This document shows, in pieces, positions 46,411-55,938 of a stretch of DNA of 64,000 bases. A program made the translations under genes and the position numbers. The notes below the pieces were generated by a model. It was not told where the DNA came from, searched no databases, and saw nothing but the letters and a program-made list of their open reading frames with translations. Numbering within the stretch: the first letter of the stretch is position 1; every line of letters begins with the position of its first letter. This DNA is from Bacteroides pyogenes (GTDB taxonomy: Bacteria > Bacteroidota > Bacteroidia > Bacteroidales > Bacteroidaceae): the NCBI RefSeq assembly GCF_014196225.1, contig NZ_JACIDI010000002.1, forward strand, positions 263,091-327,090, given 5' to 3'.

Positions 46411-48009
46411 ATGAAAAATATAATCAATAAATTATCTTTGGGCTTGATGGTATGCGCTGCAACGGCTTGTACCGGAAGCTATCAGGAGATAAACTCGAAT
46501 CCTTACCAACCGAACGACTTGTCTGCCGACGATTATTTGTTGGGCTCCGCAATAGCGAACTTAACCGGAACAGTAATTTCGGCCGATGTCAACACCGCAC
46601 AATTTACCGATTGTTTGCTCGGTGGACCTCTGGGCGGTTATTTCGCTCCGTCAAAAGACGGCTGGAACAATATAACCATCGCCAACTATAATCCGACAAA
46701 CGATTGGACAAACGTTTTCATGCACAGCGATCATATCATGCCGACTTTATTTACCAATCTGGGTATTGTCGCTCGCCATTCTGAAACAACGGGTAATCCT
46801 GTCCCTCTTGCCATTGCAAAAATAATCAAGGTAGCGGCAATGCATCGTGTGACGGATGCTTATGGAGCTATTCCTTATTCCGAAATAGGTTCTTCGGGTG
46901 AAATCTCCGCGCCATACAATTCTCAGCAAGAGGTGTATAACCAATTCTTCACAGAGTTAGACGAAGCCGTCAAAGCGTTGGAAAACGCGCAATACACCTT
47001 ATCTGCCGACCTTATATATGGAGGTAACCCGCACCAATGGGCAAGGTTTGCCAATTCACTGAAGTTGCGCTTGGCAATGCGAATTGTATATGCCGACCGT
47101 GAGAAGGCTCGCCAAATGGCGGAAGAAGCAATAAAAAGCAAAGCCGGATTGATTACTTCGAATGCGGACAATGCACAATGGGATTATTTCAAATCTTCGG
47201 AAAACCCTATTTACACGGCTACGCGGTACAATTCGCCGGCTCAAAGCACCACGGGAGGAGATACGCATGCAGCTGCAGATATTATATGCTATATGAACGG
47301 ATACAAAGACGCGCGCCGCGAGAAGTATTTCAATAAATCGCAATGGGAAGGAATAGAGTATATCGGTCTCCGCAGGGGTATAGAGGTTCCATCGCTCAAT
47401 GCGGCGGGATACAAATACTCGGGAGTAGGCGTAAAGCCGAACGATCCCATCATGTGGATGAACGCGGCGGAGATAGCTTTCTTACGTGCGGAAGCCACAG
47501 CTGTGTTCGGATTCGATATGGGCGGCACGGCTGAAGAGTTTTACAATCAGGGCATACGCCTTTCTTTCGAACAATGGGGTGCAGAAGGAGCTGAAGCATA
47601 CCTTGCAGACGAAAGCTCGGTTCCGGACACATACAAAGATCCTATCGGAACCAACAACTATCTGACCGCTTTATCTTCTCTCACCATCAAATGGAAAGAG
47701 GATGCCTCCGTAGAAGAAAAGCAAGAGCGAATCATTATTCAAAAATGGATTGCTAACTGGATGTTAGGTAATGAAGCATGGGCAGACTATCGCCGTACGG
47801 GATATCCTCACCTGATTCCCGCTTCCGAAGCCGGAAACAAAAGCGGAGGCATTGTAGATTCTTCAAAAGGACCGGGACGTATTCCTTATCCGCAGGAAGA
47901 ATACACCAAAGAAGGAGGTAAATATGTAATCGAAGCCGTATCGAAACATTTGAACGGCCCGGACAATATGGCAACCAAAGTTTGGTGGGATGCCAAACCG
48001 AATAAATAA
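46411..48009 (+). CDS. SusD-like outer-membrane glycan-binding lipoprotein
   Basis: 532 residues with a lipoprotein signal (MKNIINKLSLGLMVCAATACTGS, Cys20) and YQEINSNPYQPNDLSADDYLLGSAIANL after it. The helical TPR scaffold and WARFANSLKLRLAMRIVYADREKAR are typical of the SusD-like-2 branch. The protein should lid the SusC barrel and bind the glycan. Its place directly after SusC and before the glycan-binding and GH18 lipoproteins supports the assignment. Confidence 0.94.
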   Translation: MKNIINKLSLGLMVCAATACTGSYQEINSNPYQPNDLSADDYLLGSAIANLTGTVISADVNTAQFTDCLLGGPLGGYFAPSKDGWNNITIANYNPTNDWTNVFMHSDHIMPTLFTNLGIVARHSETTGNPVPLAIAKIIKVAAMHRVTDAYGAIPYSEIGSSGEISAPYNSQQEVYNQFFTELDEAVKALENAQYTLSADLIYGGNPHQWARFANSLKLRLAMRIVYADREKARQMAEEAIKSKAGLITSNADNAQWDYFKSSENPIYTATRYNSPAQSTTGGDTHAAADIICYMNGYKDARREKYFNKSQWEGIEYIGLRRGIEVPSLNAAGYKYSGVGVKPNDPIMWMNAAEIAFLRAEATAVFGFDMGGTAEEFYNQGIRLSFEQWGAEGAEAYLADESSVPDTYKDPIGTNNYLTALSSLTIKWKEDASVEEKQERIIIQKWIANWMLGNEAWADYRRTGYPHLIPASEAGNKSGGIVDSSKGPGRIPYPQEEYTKEGGKYVIEAVSKHLNGPDNMATKVWWDAKPNK

Positions 48010-48031
48010 ACCGAATAAAAATTTTAATATT

Positions 48032-49054
48032 ATGGATAAGAAAATAGTATTCACCTTTTTCCTCATTATATCTACGGCACTCTTTTCTTGCAGCGAATGG
48101 ACGGAGATGGAAAGCATAGATATAAAAGAACCTGATATCACCGCGCAAAATCCGGAACTATATGCAAAGTATCTGGAGAACTTGCGCGCTTACAAAAAGT
48201 CGGAACACAAGCAAGTGTATGTATGGTTCGACAATAGCGAGAAAACACCGCATACAAGAGCGCATCATCTGACTACATTGCCCGACAGCATCGATGTGGT
48301 TTCGTTGATTCATCCCGATCAGTTAGCAGATTGGGAATTACAGGAGATGAATGAGATTCGTAGCCAAAAAGGGATGGAAGTGATTTACACCATCAGCTTC
48401 GATGCCATCAAAGCTTTTTATAATGCCAAATTAGAGAAAGCTACGGACGAAGAGCCTGTCGCCTCTCTGTTTGAGGACTTTCTGGTAGATTCTCTGCAAC
48501 ATGCGTTATCTCTTGCCAAAAAGTACGAGTACGACGGCATCTGTATCGAATACTCAGGAAAGTCGATGCTCCACATGCGCGAACCGGAGAGAACCGAATA
48601 CACGAAAAACGAACGGATCTTTATGGGGATTGCAGCCGATTGGCAGAAAAGAAATCCAGAGAAAAGCGTAGTATTTGAAGGAAAGCCTCAAAACCTGATC
48701 GACAAAACATTTCTTGAGAAGTGCAAAATGGTAATGGTATCGGGCAAGAATGCAACGAATGAAAACATGCTTACTTACCATTTGTCGTTAGCCGCAGTGG
48801 AAGGCGTACCTCAAAGCCGTCTCGGAATGGTTGTATCAGCTACTTCATTAAATGACCCCAATAAATTATACGGTTATTTCGCCAATGGAGAGTTAGCCAT
48901 GCAAGGCTTGGCAAACTGGGCGCCGATGGCACATAACGGAATTGAAGTAGCCGGAGTGGGCATATACAATGTGTCTACCGACTATTATGAGCCAACCAGA
49001 ACTTACCATTATACGAGATCAATCATATCAAGCATTAATCCACCCGTAAAATGA
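48032..49054 (+). CDS. GH18-like lipoprotein without the catalytic glutamate (probable glycan-binding protein)
   Basis: 340 residues with a lipobox (TALFSC, Cys20). The fold resembles the GH18 endo-glycosidase barrel, but the catalytic strand that should read DGxDxDxE is DGICIEYS (Asp168 to Ser175): the general acid Glu is Ser175 and the two assisting Asp positions are Cys171 and Glu173. It is therefore probably a binding protein, like the GH18-like surface protein BT3985 of the B. thetaiotaomicron N-glycan locus. The start at 48032 is used; 14 upstream codons are open but lie over the SusD end. The stop overlaps the next start as ATGA. Confidence 0.85.
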   Translation: MDKKIVFTFFLIISTALFSCSEWTEMESIDIKEPDITAQNPELYAKYLENLRAYKKSEHKQVYVWFDNSEKTPHTRAHHLTTLPDSIDVVSLIHPDQLADWELQEMNEIRSQKGMEVIYTISFDAIKAFYNAKLEKATDEEPVASLFEDFLVDSLQHALSLAKKYEYDGICIEYSGKSMLHMREPERTEYTKNERIFMGIAADWQKRNPEKSVVFEGKPQNLIDKTFLEKCKMVMVSGKNATNENMLTYHLSLAAVEGVPQSRLGMVVSATSLNDPNKLYGYFANGELAMQGLANWAPMAHNGIEVAGVGIYNVSTDYYEPTRTYHYTRSIISSINPPVK

Positions 49055-50217
49055 AAAAGAGAATAAACATGAAAAAAAATAGAAGTTATTCACTACGCTT
49101 ATCATTTGTTTTTGCGCTGTGTTGCTTAATCGGAGCAGGATGCCAAAAAGACATGGAAAACTTCGATAATAAAGTTTTTATCAGCAATGAGACGGTAGAA
49201 ACGTTGTTGTTGAAAGGAGACGATACCGGTAGGGGAATTATTCAGACAGCTATCGCTCAACGCGAGCAAACAAATATTGAAGTTGTTTACAAAGCCGATC
49301 TTTCATTGGTAGACCAATACAATCGGATGTTCAATGACAAAGCAGTCGCCCTGCCTGAAGCATGTTATGAGATAGAACAGCCAAAGTCGACTATTGCAAT
49401 AGGAGGCGTCAAAGGAAATGATGTCATTGTGCATTTCAAAGAACTCTCCACACTGAACCGAGACTTGTTGTATGTATTGCCTGTAACCATCAGCAGTGCC
49501 AACTTAGATGTGTTATCAAGCGCGCGAACTCGATATTTCGTCATTAAAGGAGCTGCTCTTATTAATGTGGTAGCCAATATTAAAAACAACAAACTAAGCC
49601 TTTCTTCTTCGGGGAGCAAAGACGCTCTGAACAACCTGAGCACGATAACAGCCGAAGCGCTGATACGTGTCGATAAGTTCGGCAAACTCATCAGCACTAT
49701 CATGGGTATCGAAGGACGCTTCCTTATCCGCATCGGCGACGCCGGCTTACCCGATAACCAAATCCAATTGGCTACTTCGAGCGGAAATGTGACTGATCCC
49801 AGTTGGACTGTAAACACAAACGAATGGACGCATGTGGCCTTGACTTTCGATTCGTCAAACCGCTCGGTAGAGCTATACATAAACGGAGTCAAAAAAGGCG
49901 GAAGTAAATCTTCTCCTTACAGCGGTACAGTAAATTGGGGGAATAGCTCATTCTGGATCGGATATTCATATGAGGACGGACGTTTTCTGGATGGAGACAT
50001 CTGCGAGTGCAGAGTATGGAACCGCATACTGACACAGGAAGAGATACAAGCCAAAAACCATTTCTATACCGTATCTCCCGAAGCGGAAGGATTGGTGGCT
50101 TATTGGAAATTCGACGAAGGGGCCGGTATTGTTGTCAAAGACCATACTAACAATGGAAATAATATCGCATCATCCAAACCTTTGACTTGGAAAGCCATAG
50201 AGTTGCCTGCCAAATAA
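49051..50217 (+). CDS. DUF1735-LamG surface lipoprotein (BT3986-like)
   Basis: 388 residues. After a lipobox (LIGAGC, Cys31) comes a DUF1735-type beta-sandwich (about 35-170, ending YFVIKG), then a LamG/concanavalin-like domain (about 175-385) with EWTHVALTFDSSNRSVELYINGVK and VAYWKFDEGAG. Such domains bind sugars, so a second surface glycan-binding protein is likely. Start and upstream stop overlap as ATGA, implying coupled translation. An internal ATG at 49069 is an alternative start. The next gene is the GH18 enzyme, which shares the DUF1735 domain. Confidence 0.87.
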   Translation: MKKRINMKKNRSYSLRLSFVFALCCLIGAGCQKDMENFDNKVFISNETVETLLLKGDDTGRGIIQTAIAQREQTNIEVVYKADLSLVDQYNRMFNDKAVALPEACYEIEQPKSTIAIGGVKGNDVIVHFKELSTLNRDLLYVLPVTISSANLDVLSSARTRYFVIKGAALINVVANIKNNKLSLSSSGSKDALNNLSTITAEALIRVDKFGKLISTIMGIEGRFLIRIGDAGLPDNQIQLATSSGNVTDPSWTVNTNEWTHVALTFDSSNRSVELYINGVKKGGSKSSPYSGTVNWGNSSFWIGYSYEDGRFLDGDICECRVWNRILTQEEIQAKNHFYTVSPEAEGLVAYWKFDEGAGIVVKDHTNNGNNIASSKPLTWKAIELPAK

Positions 50218-50246
50218 CTTTTTCAAATTACTTTAAAATACGGAAA

Positions 50247-51662
50247 ATGAAAAGAATCAAGTTTATCAAACCGCAATATTGGCTGATGGCATTCGTTTTG
50301 ATCGGCTGTTTGGCCGCTTGTACGAATGACGATATAAAAATAGGCCAAGTAGATGAAGGAAACTATACTGTCAGCAATGAAGAATTAGCGTTTATCAACG
50401 ATATAAACGGTAAACGCATGTTTACTGTTACAGAATTTCGTAACGAAGGGAGCACCGAACTGTTTGTGAATGTTCCTAAAAAAGCCTCGGCTAACAGTAG
50501 TGTTACCGCCACTTATGACAAATCTGTATTAGATACGTATAATGCAAATAATAATTCGGATTATGAAGCCTTTCCGGAACAACACGTCACTTTCGGTAAA
50601 GAAGGTATTATCACGCTGAATGCCGGAGAAATAAAGTCGTCGGGGCTGAAAATCTCTTTCACTTCCAACGGAACGCTTTCTACGGATAAAAACTATGTAA
50701 TTCCCTTACGCATGAAAGTAACTTCGGGTAACTTCAAGTTAGCCAAAGAAGATGAAACAAGGCTGATTTTTGTAAAAGATCTGACCGGATTACCCGACTG
50801 CCAAAAAGAGAGCGGCATAAAGGTATTCAGCTGCATGGAGGTGAACGATACGAATCCGCTGAATAACCTGAGCTTTACGCTAAAGAAAAGCGGGAAACCG
50901 TTGATCGACGTATTGATAATCTTTTCTGCCAATATCAATTATGACGAAAAGACCGGGCGCGTATACATATATAATAATGAGAACGTACAAGCGATTCTCG
51001 ACAAACGCGAACATTATCTGAAACCGTTACAAGACAGAGGGATGAAAGTAATCCTCGGAATCTTGGGCAATCACGACCGTTCGGGTATCGCCAATTTGGC
51101 AGACGAAACGGCAAAAGCTTTCGCGCAGGAAGTAAAAGCCATGTGCGACGCCTATAATCTGGACGGTATCTTTGTAGACGACGAGTATTCAAAATACGAG
51201 TACCAAAACATTACGCCGGGATTCGTGTATCCATCCAGACAAGCTGCCGCACGCCTATGTTACGAGGTTAAAATGGCACAGCCGGACAGGTGGGTTATTG
51301 CTTATGCGTACAGCACAACTTATGGGCTACCGGCAGTAGACGGCAAGCAGTCGGGCGAATTTGTAGACTATGCGTTGCATGATTATGGACAGTCTTCCGA
51401 TTTAAGCCGCGAATTTCCGGGCATGCCTAAAATGAATATGGGGCTCCACTCTCAGGAGTATAGCCGGGGATATTGGGCATACGAAAGCCAGTTGATACAG
51501 ATGAGAAAAAACGGATACGGTTCACATATGATTTTTGCGATGGACCCCAATCGCTGGAATTTCGAATATGGGCAGTTGACATCTATGCAACGCATAGCAC
51601 GTGCTTTTTATGATGACGAACTCGTGTTCGACGGGAAGAAATATCCGAAAGATTGGAAGTAA
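50247..51662 (+). CDS. GH18 endo-beta-N-acetylglucosaminidase (BT3987-like)
   Basis: 471 residues. The lipobox is CLAAC (Cys22), then a DUF1735-type domain to about residue 190, then a GH18 barrel. The catalytic strand is LDGIFVDDEYSKY with Asp311 and Glu313 in the places of the EndoH/EndoF D-x-E pair; only the first Asp of DGxDxDxE is Phe309. The enzyme should cut between the two core GlcNAc residues of N-glycans using the substrate acetamido group. With SusC, SusD and the two binding lipoproteins, the order matches BT3983-BT3987, which handles high-mannose N-glycans. I chose 50247 (MKRIKF) because the upstream open codons overlap the previous gene. Confidence 0.9.
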   Translation: MKRIKFIKPQYWLMAFVLIGCLAACTNDDIKIGQVDEGNYTVSNEELAFINDINGKRMFTVTEFRNEGSTELFVNVPKKASANSSVTATYDKSVLDTYNANNNSDYEAFPEQHVTFGKEGIITLNAGEIKSSGLKISFTSNGTLSTDKNYVIPLRMKVTSGNFKLAKEDETRLIFVKDLTGLPDCQKESGIKVFSCMEVNDTNPLNNLSFTLKKSGKPLIDVLIIFSANINYDEKTGRVYIYNNENVQAILDKREHYLKPLQDRGMKVILGILGNHDRSGIANLADETAKAFAQEVKAMCDAYNLDGIFVDDEYSKYEYQNITPGFVYPSRQAAARLCYEVKMAQPDRWVIAYAYSTTYGLPAVDGKQSGEFVDYALHDYGQSSDLSREFPGMPKMNMGLHSQEYSRGYWAYESQLIQMRKNGYGSHMIFAMDPNRWNFEYGQLTSMQRIARAFYDDELVFDGKKYPKDWK

Positions 51663-51684
51663 TAATTTAGTAAAACAGGAAGTT

Positions 51685-53301
51685 ATGAAACTATATAAAT
51701 ATCTGTCTATTTCATGTATTATGCTGTTTTCATTCGGTATAGCCGGGTGTTCCGATGAAAATGAGAAAGAAAGAAAAGAGATTGTCTCTCCGTTGCCCGA
51801 ACTCAAAATAAAAGAAGAACCCATAAAAGTGAAGATCGGCACGGACAGTAAAGTCAGTATCGACATCTTGGAAGGCGGTGGAGAATACAACGTTTTTTCT
51901 ACCAACGAAGATGTTGTTACAGCCGAAATTATCGACAATAAGGTTTCGCTGGAAGGGAAAGCGATCGGAGAGGCGGCATTGGTTCTGTCCGATAAGAACT
52001 CCAAGTATCTGAAGTTTCCCGTCAGCGTATATCTTACCGATAAGATAAAGTTCAGCCAAGAAGAAGTTGAAATGAAAATATTGACAGGACACCGCAAGTC
52101 GATAAAAGTAAATATCTCCGAAGGGAACGGCGGTTACAAAGCTGAATCCGACAACCGGGATATAAAAGTCACCGTCACAGAGGAGGGGGAAATAACCATC
52201 GAAGCGATAGCGAAAGAGGAATCTTTTTCCGGTTCTGTTACCATAAAAGACAAAGCAGGTTTCACTGCGTCCATCCCGGTGAAGGTAGAGGTCACTACAA
52301 ATCCTTTCCCCGAAGAGTTTCTTGCTGAAATAAAAGCAGACAGCAAACGGCGTTATTTCTTTGACGGCGAAAGCAAGGATAGGGAGAATAGCACACCTGT
52401 CAGAAAATTGGAAGACGGCCAATATACATACGGATGGACATACTATTCGATATACAGCCTGCAGATTTCATTCAAAGGAGATTTGAGTGTCGGGAAAAAA
52501 ACAGAAGCAACATATACCTACTACGCCTATTATAGTCCTACACAAGAGGTTGTCGATTTAGAAATCATTCAAAATGACGGAGAAAACATCTGGGCTATCT
52601 TCAGTTATAAAAAAGGCGGGGTGATACATTATGGATACTTCTGCGATAAAGCAATCGACAAAGAAATTACTAAGTTGAAATTGGAAAAAAACATGGTAAC
52701 AATCTCCGGTAAAGAAGGAGAACCGAAGAGCGTGAAAGTCAAAGTACTATCAGGCAGCGGAAGTTATGAAGCCCATTCGGATTATGACGGGATAGAAGTT
52801 ACCGAATCGAACGGCGTACTTCTTATCACCGGAACTCCGGAAAAGGAGGAGATTGAAGCGACAGTAACTGTTGAAGACAAGGAGAATAATCAGGAAGAAG
52901 AGATTACCGTTATTCTGAAAGCATCGGAAGAAGGAACGGCTGAAAAGACCTTTACGTTGGATGAGAAAATCATGTCTGACGATAAAGAGCGTTTAGTAAT
53001 CGATGGTAGTTCCATCTCTGTTTCGGATATGGAAGTTATACAGTCATCGACACAATTAGGATTTAAGCAGAAAAAGCCTAAAAAGGGGATTGTTTTCATG
53101 AACTTACAAGATAAGACAGTGGGTGAAAAAAGTAATATTGGGATTTATGTCTATGGGTTAGACCCATACTCCTCGCGTGTCAATGTTCCTGTAAGTTCAT
53201 TCAAAGTATTGAAAAACAGTGATGGAAAAATCTGGGCAACATTCATTTATACAAGTAAAGACGGAAAAGAAAGAAAAGGATATATTTGCTGTGGCGCTTA
53301 A
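51685..53301 (+). CDS. Surface lipoprotein with three Ig-like repeats and a duplicated second domain
   Basis: 538 residues. The start is MKLYKYLSIS with lipobox GIAGC (Cys20). I see three related beta domains of about 80 residues, each opening with a V-K-I or M-K-I strand and a G-x-G-x-Y turn: about residues 45-125, 130-210 and 330-415. After repeat 2 and after repeat 3 comes a second module of about 110 residues, containing IWAIFSYKKGGVIHYGYFC in one copy and IWATFIYTSKDGKERKGYICC in the other. The order is Ig-Ig-X-Ig-X. I do not recognise module X. As the last gene of the locus it is probably another surface glycan- or protein-binding subunit. Confidence 0.8.
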   Translation: MKLYKYLSISCIMLFSFGIAGCSDENEKERKEIVSPLPELKIKEEPIKVKIGTDSKVSIDILEGGGEYNVFSTNEDVVTAEIIDNKVSLEGKAIGEAALVLSDKNSKYLKFPVSVYLTDKIKFSQEEVEMKILTGHRKSIKVNISEGNGGYKAESDNRDIKVTVTEEGEITIEAIAKEESFSGSVTIKDKAGFTASIPVKVEVTTNPFPEEFLAEIKADSKRRYFFDGESKDRENSTPVRKLEDGQYTYGWTYYSIYSLQISFKGDLSVGKKTEATYTYYAYYSPTQEVVDLEIIQNDGENIWAIFSYKKGGVIHYGYFCDKAIDKEITKLKLEKNMVTISGKEGEPKSVKVKVLSGSGSYEAHSDYDGIEVTESNGVLLITGTPEKEEIEATVTVEDKENNQEEEITVILKASEEGTAEKTFTLDEKIMSDDKERLVIDGSSISVSDMEVIQSSTQLGFKQKKPKKGIVFMNLQDKTVGEKSNIGIYVYGLDPYSSRVNVPVSSFKVLKNSDGKIWATFIYTSKDGKERKGYICCGA

Positions 53302-53466
53302 GTAAAAAGATCTTTCGGAAGAAATAGGGAATTTTGCAAAACAATTGAAACGCTATAAGTTTACAACCAACGCAGGTTGATAGTCCAACAACATGTTTCT
53401 CGTCGACAAAATTACCGCGTTTCTTTTGAAAGTCTTTATTAAAGACTGATTAGAGCATATCAAAAC

Positions 53467-53504
53467 AAGTGAGGGTGAGATTAGAGCTCGCCCTCACTTT
53501 TTTA
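53467..53504 (+). terminator. Terminator closing the N-glycan-type locus
   Basis: AAGTGAGGGTGAG at 53467-53479 pairs with 53487-53499 (13 bp, one G-T), then six T. A smaller hairpin, AGTCTTTA/TAAAGACT, lies at 53431-53447. Confidence 0.88.
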
Positions 53505-53562
53505 GTTTACTGAACTGCAAACAACCTTGCAGCCCGGATAAAATTGATCATCCCGAATATCC

Positions 53563-55632
53563 TCACTCCGCCTTTTTCTCTATCCGGATACGGGCATCCA
53601 CAGCTATCACCCACTTCTCGGTGGCGAGCAGCGGATTGATGTCCATTTCCTTAATCTCTGTGGCAAACCGGAGCAGGGTAGACAGACGGACGATGATCTC
53701 GGCAAACTTGTCTTCGTTCACACCTTTTTGTCCGCGCGTGCCCTGAATGATTTTGTACGCGCGCAAGGAGCGTATCATGGAATAGGCTTCGGGGTAAGAC
53801 AGCGGAGCGAGACCGGAGGAGACGTCTTTCAATACTTCGACAAAGATACCACCCAATCCGCAGAGCACTACGTGTCCGAACTTCTCTTCGTATTTGGCGC
53901 CGATAAACAGTTCCGCACCCTTGAGCATAGGCTGCACCATGACGGCTTTCGCATCGGGAATCTGCATCATGCGGTCGAACTCCAGAGCCAGATGTTGCTC
54001 TCCTTTGATGTTGAGCACCACTCCGCCTACATCCGATTTATGTACCGGGCCTACCACTTTCGCCACTACGGGGAATCCGCAACGGCGGGCGAAAGCGATT
54101 ACTTGTTCTTTATTGTCCGAAACAAACTCGTCGACCAACGGTATGCCGGCGGCGTGCAGCAATGCCTGTACGTAATGAGGCTCAATGTATCCGTTTTCGG
54201 GAATGGAGTCGATGATTCGCCGGATGCGGGGAATGTCTACGCCCAGCAATTCGATCTCCGAAGCGGCAGGACGAGGAACGTTCATGATGCGCGAGAGGGC
54301 TGTGCCCAGCGTTACTTCATCGGAGAAATTCACATGTCCTTTGGCAAGAAATTCTTCCACTTCGGCGCCGGCGGTATTCACAGAAGGCAAGATGGGGAAG
54401 ATCGGCTTGCGACAGGTTTGCATCTTCTCGTGAAGCACGTCGTACATATCGAACATCGTCACCAGTCCCGGTGTGCCGAAGATGGCCATCACGGCATCTA
54501 TGTTGTCAAACTTGTTTTCACAGAAGTCGAGACATAGGCGCAAGTGTTCGGGAGTACCCGTGGCAAGCACGTCGATCGGATTGCCCACCGAAGCGCCGGG
54601 AAACAGTTGTGCCTTCAAGGCTTCGGCTGCTTCGCCTTCGAGTTTGGGAACATTCATGCCGCCTTTGCTCAATGCGTCGGTCAGCATCACTCCCGGTCCT
54701 CCGGCATGGGTGATGATGGCTACGTTCTTTCCCTTCAGCTCGGGCAACGTAAAGACGCAACCCACCGTCGTGAGCTCCTCGCGCGAGAAGCAACGCACGA
54801 TTCCTGCCTTACGGAAAAGAGCTTCCACCGCCGAGTCGGAACTGGCTATGGCTCCCGTATGCGAAGAAGCCGCGCGGCTGCCGCTTTCGGAACTGCCTGC
54901 CTTGATGGCGGCTATCTTGCAGCCCTTGCGTATGAGCGAAGAAGCATGGAAAAGCAATCGGTCGGGGTCTTTAATGTTTTCGATATACAGCAGTTTGATG
55001 CGCGAATCTTTTTCCGCGTCGAAATGTTCGTCCATATACTGCAACACATCTTCTACGCCGATCTGCTTGCCGTTTCCCACCGACCATACGGAGTTGAACA
55101 GCAGTCCCTTCGTCACTGCGCTCTCCAGAATGAATACCGCCGTAGCTCCCGAACTGGAGATCAGATCTGCCCCCGCCGGGCTCAAGCTGGGAATGGGACG
55201 GCTAAACACGCTGTGATGCCAAGTATTGAGCAACCCGATACAGTTCGGTCCGATCAGTGAAGCTCCGTAGCGGTTCACCGTATCCAGAATCTGCTGTTCG
55301 AGCAATGCCCCTTCGTGCGTTTCTTCGCCGAATCCGGCAGAAAGTACGATAAACGCCTTTGTCTTTTTCTCGCTTGCCAGCACCTCCACAGCTTCCGGAC
55401 ACATCGCCGCCGGGATAGCGAGAATGGCCAGTTCGGTATCAGGCAGCTCCCTTACATCGGCAAAAGCCTCCACGCCTTGTATCTCTTTCTCCTTCGGGTT
55501 CACGGCTCTGATTTCTCCCCGGTAACCGCCCGCTATCAGGTTTCTCAGAATAGCCCCGCCCGGCTTATGCACATTATTCGACGCCCCTACTACAACAATG
55601 CTGCGGGGGCGAAGCAACTGGCTTGTAATCAT
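53563..55632 (-). CDS. ADP-forming acetyl/acyl-CoA synthetase, alpha-beta fusion
   Basis: 689 residues combining both subunits of NDP-forming acyl-CoA synthetases. The order is CoA-binding Rossmann domain (RSIVVVGASNNVHKPGG, residues about 9-25), succinyl-CoA-ligase-like domains with SSHTGAIASSD (the His that is phosphorylated) and a C-terminal ATP-grasp domain (GFPVVAKVVGPVHKSDVGGV). It makes ATP while releasing acetate or another acid from its CoA ester, a common energy route in anaerobes. The start MITSQLLRP at 55632 is preferred over 43 further open codons upstream, which lack family similarity. Confidence 0.93.
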   Translation of the reverse strand: MITSQLLRPRSIVVVGASNNVHKPGGAILRNLIAGGYRGEIRAVNPKEKEIQGVEAFADVRELPDTELAILAIPAAMCPEAVEVLASEKKTKAFIVLSAGFGEETHEGALLEQQILDTVNRYGASLIGPNCIGLLNTWHHSVFSRPIPSLSPAGADLISSSGATAVFILESAVTKGLLFNSVWSVGNGKQIGVEDVLQYMDEHFDAEKDSRIKLLYIENIKDPDRLLFHASSLIRKGCKIAAIKAGSSESGSRAASSHTGAIASSDSAVEALFRKAGIVRCFSREELTTVGCVFTLPELKGKNVAIITHAGGPGVMLTDALSKGGMNVPKLEGEAAEALKAQLFPGASVGNPIDVLATGTPEHLRLCLDFCENKFDNIDAVMAIFGTPGLVTMFDMYDVLHEKMQTCRKPIFPILPSVNTAGAEVEEFLAKGHVNFSDEVTLGTALSRIMNVPRPAASEIELLGVDIPRIRRIIDSIPENGYIEPHYVQALLHAAGIPLVDEFVSDNKEQVIAFARRCGFPVVAKVVGPVHKSDVGGVVLNIKGEQHLALEFDRMMQIPDAKAVMVQPMLKGAELFIGAKYEEKFGHVVLCGLGGIFVEVLKDVSSGLAPLSYPEAYSMIRSLRAYKIIQGTRGQKGVNEDKFAEIIVRLSTLLRFATEIKEMDINPLLATEKWVIAVDARIRIEKKAE

Positions 55633-55828
55633 ATCGTATGCAGATTTTGGTTGAACATAAGCGCAAATATATCCTTTCTCCGAAGAAAATGCAAAAATAT
55701 GCAGAAGATATTCCGGCGCCGGGCATAAACGCACCCGCACTTCAGGCTCTCGCACCGGCAACGGGATGCTGAATGCCGACAGCCGCAGGCAATGTCACTC
55801 AACCTCGTGGCGATCGATGGACAGGATA

Positions 55829-55938
55829 GTTTCCCACTGGGGAAACTTTATTTTCCCCGTATGGAAACTTTTGTGTCCCCAATGGGAAACTTTTGTTTCA
55901 ATAAAGGGAAACTTTTGTTTCAATGAAGGGAAACTCCG
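55829..55938. repeat. Five exact 22-bp GTTTCCC/GGGAAAC units
   Basis: Units start at 55829, 55851, 55873, 55895 and 55917, each 22 bp. The first reads GTTTCCC, ACTG, GGGAAAC, TTTA; later ones end TTTT. It is the same family as 41687-41774, with the same GATA flank and the same type of end (GGAAACT then CCG or ACG). It lies between the acyl-CoA synthetase and FecA-type receptor genes, which are transcribed away from it. Confidence 0.95.

Noticed and set aside
53395..53448. A tiny frame before the terminator of the glycan locus
   Set aside because: Only 18 codons with no ribosome site; it coincides with a small hairpin.
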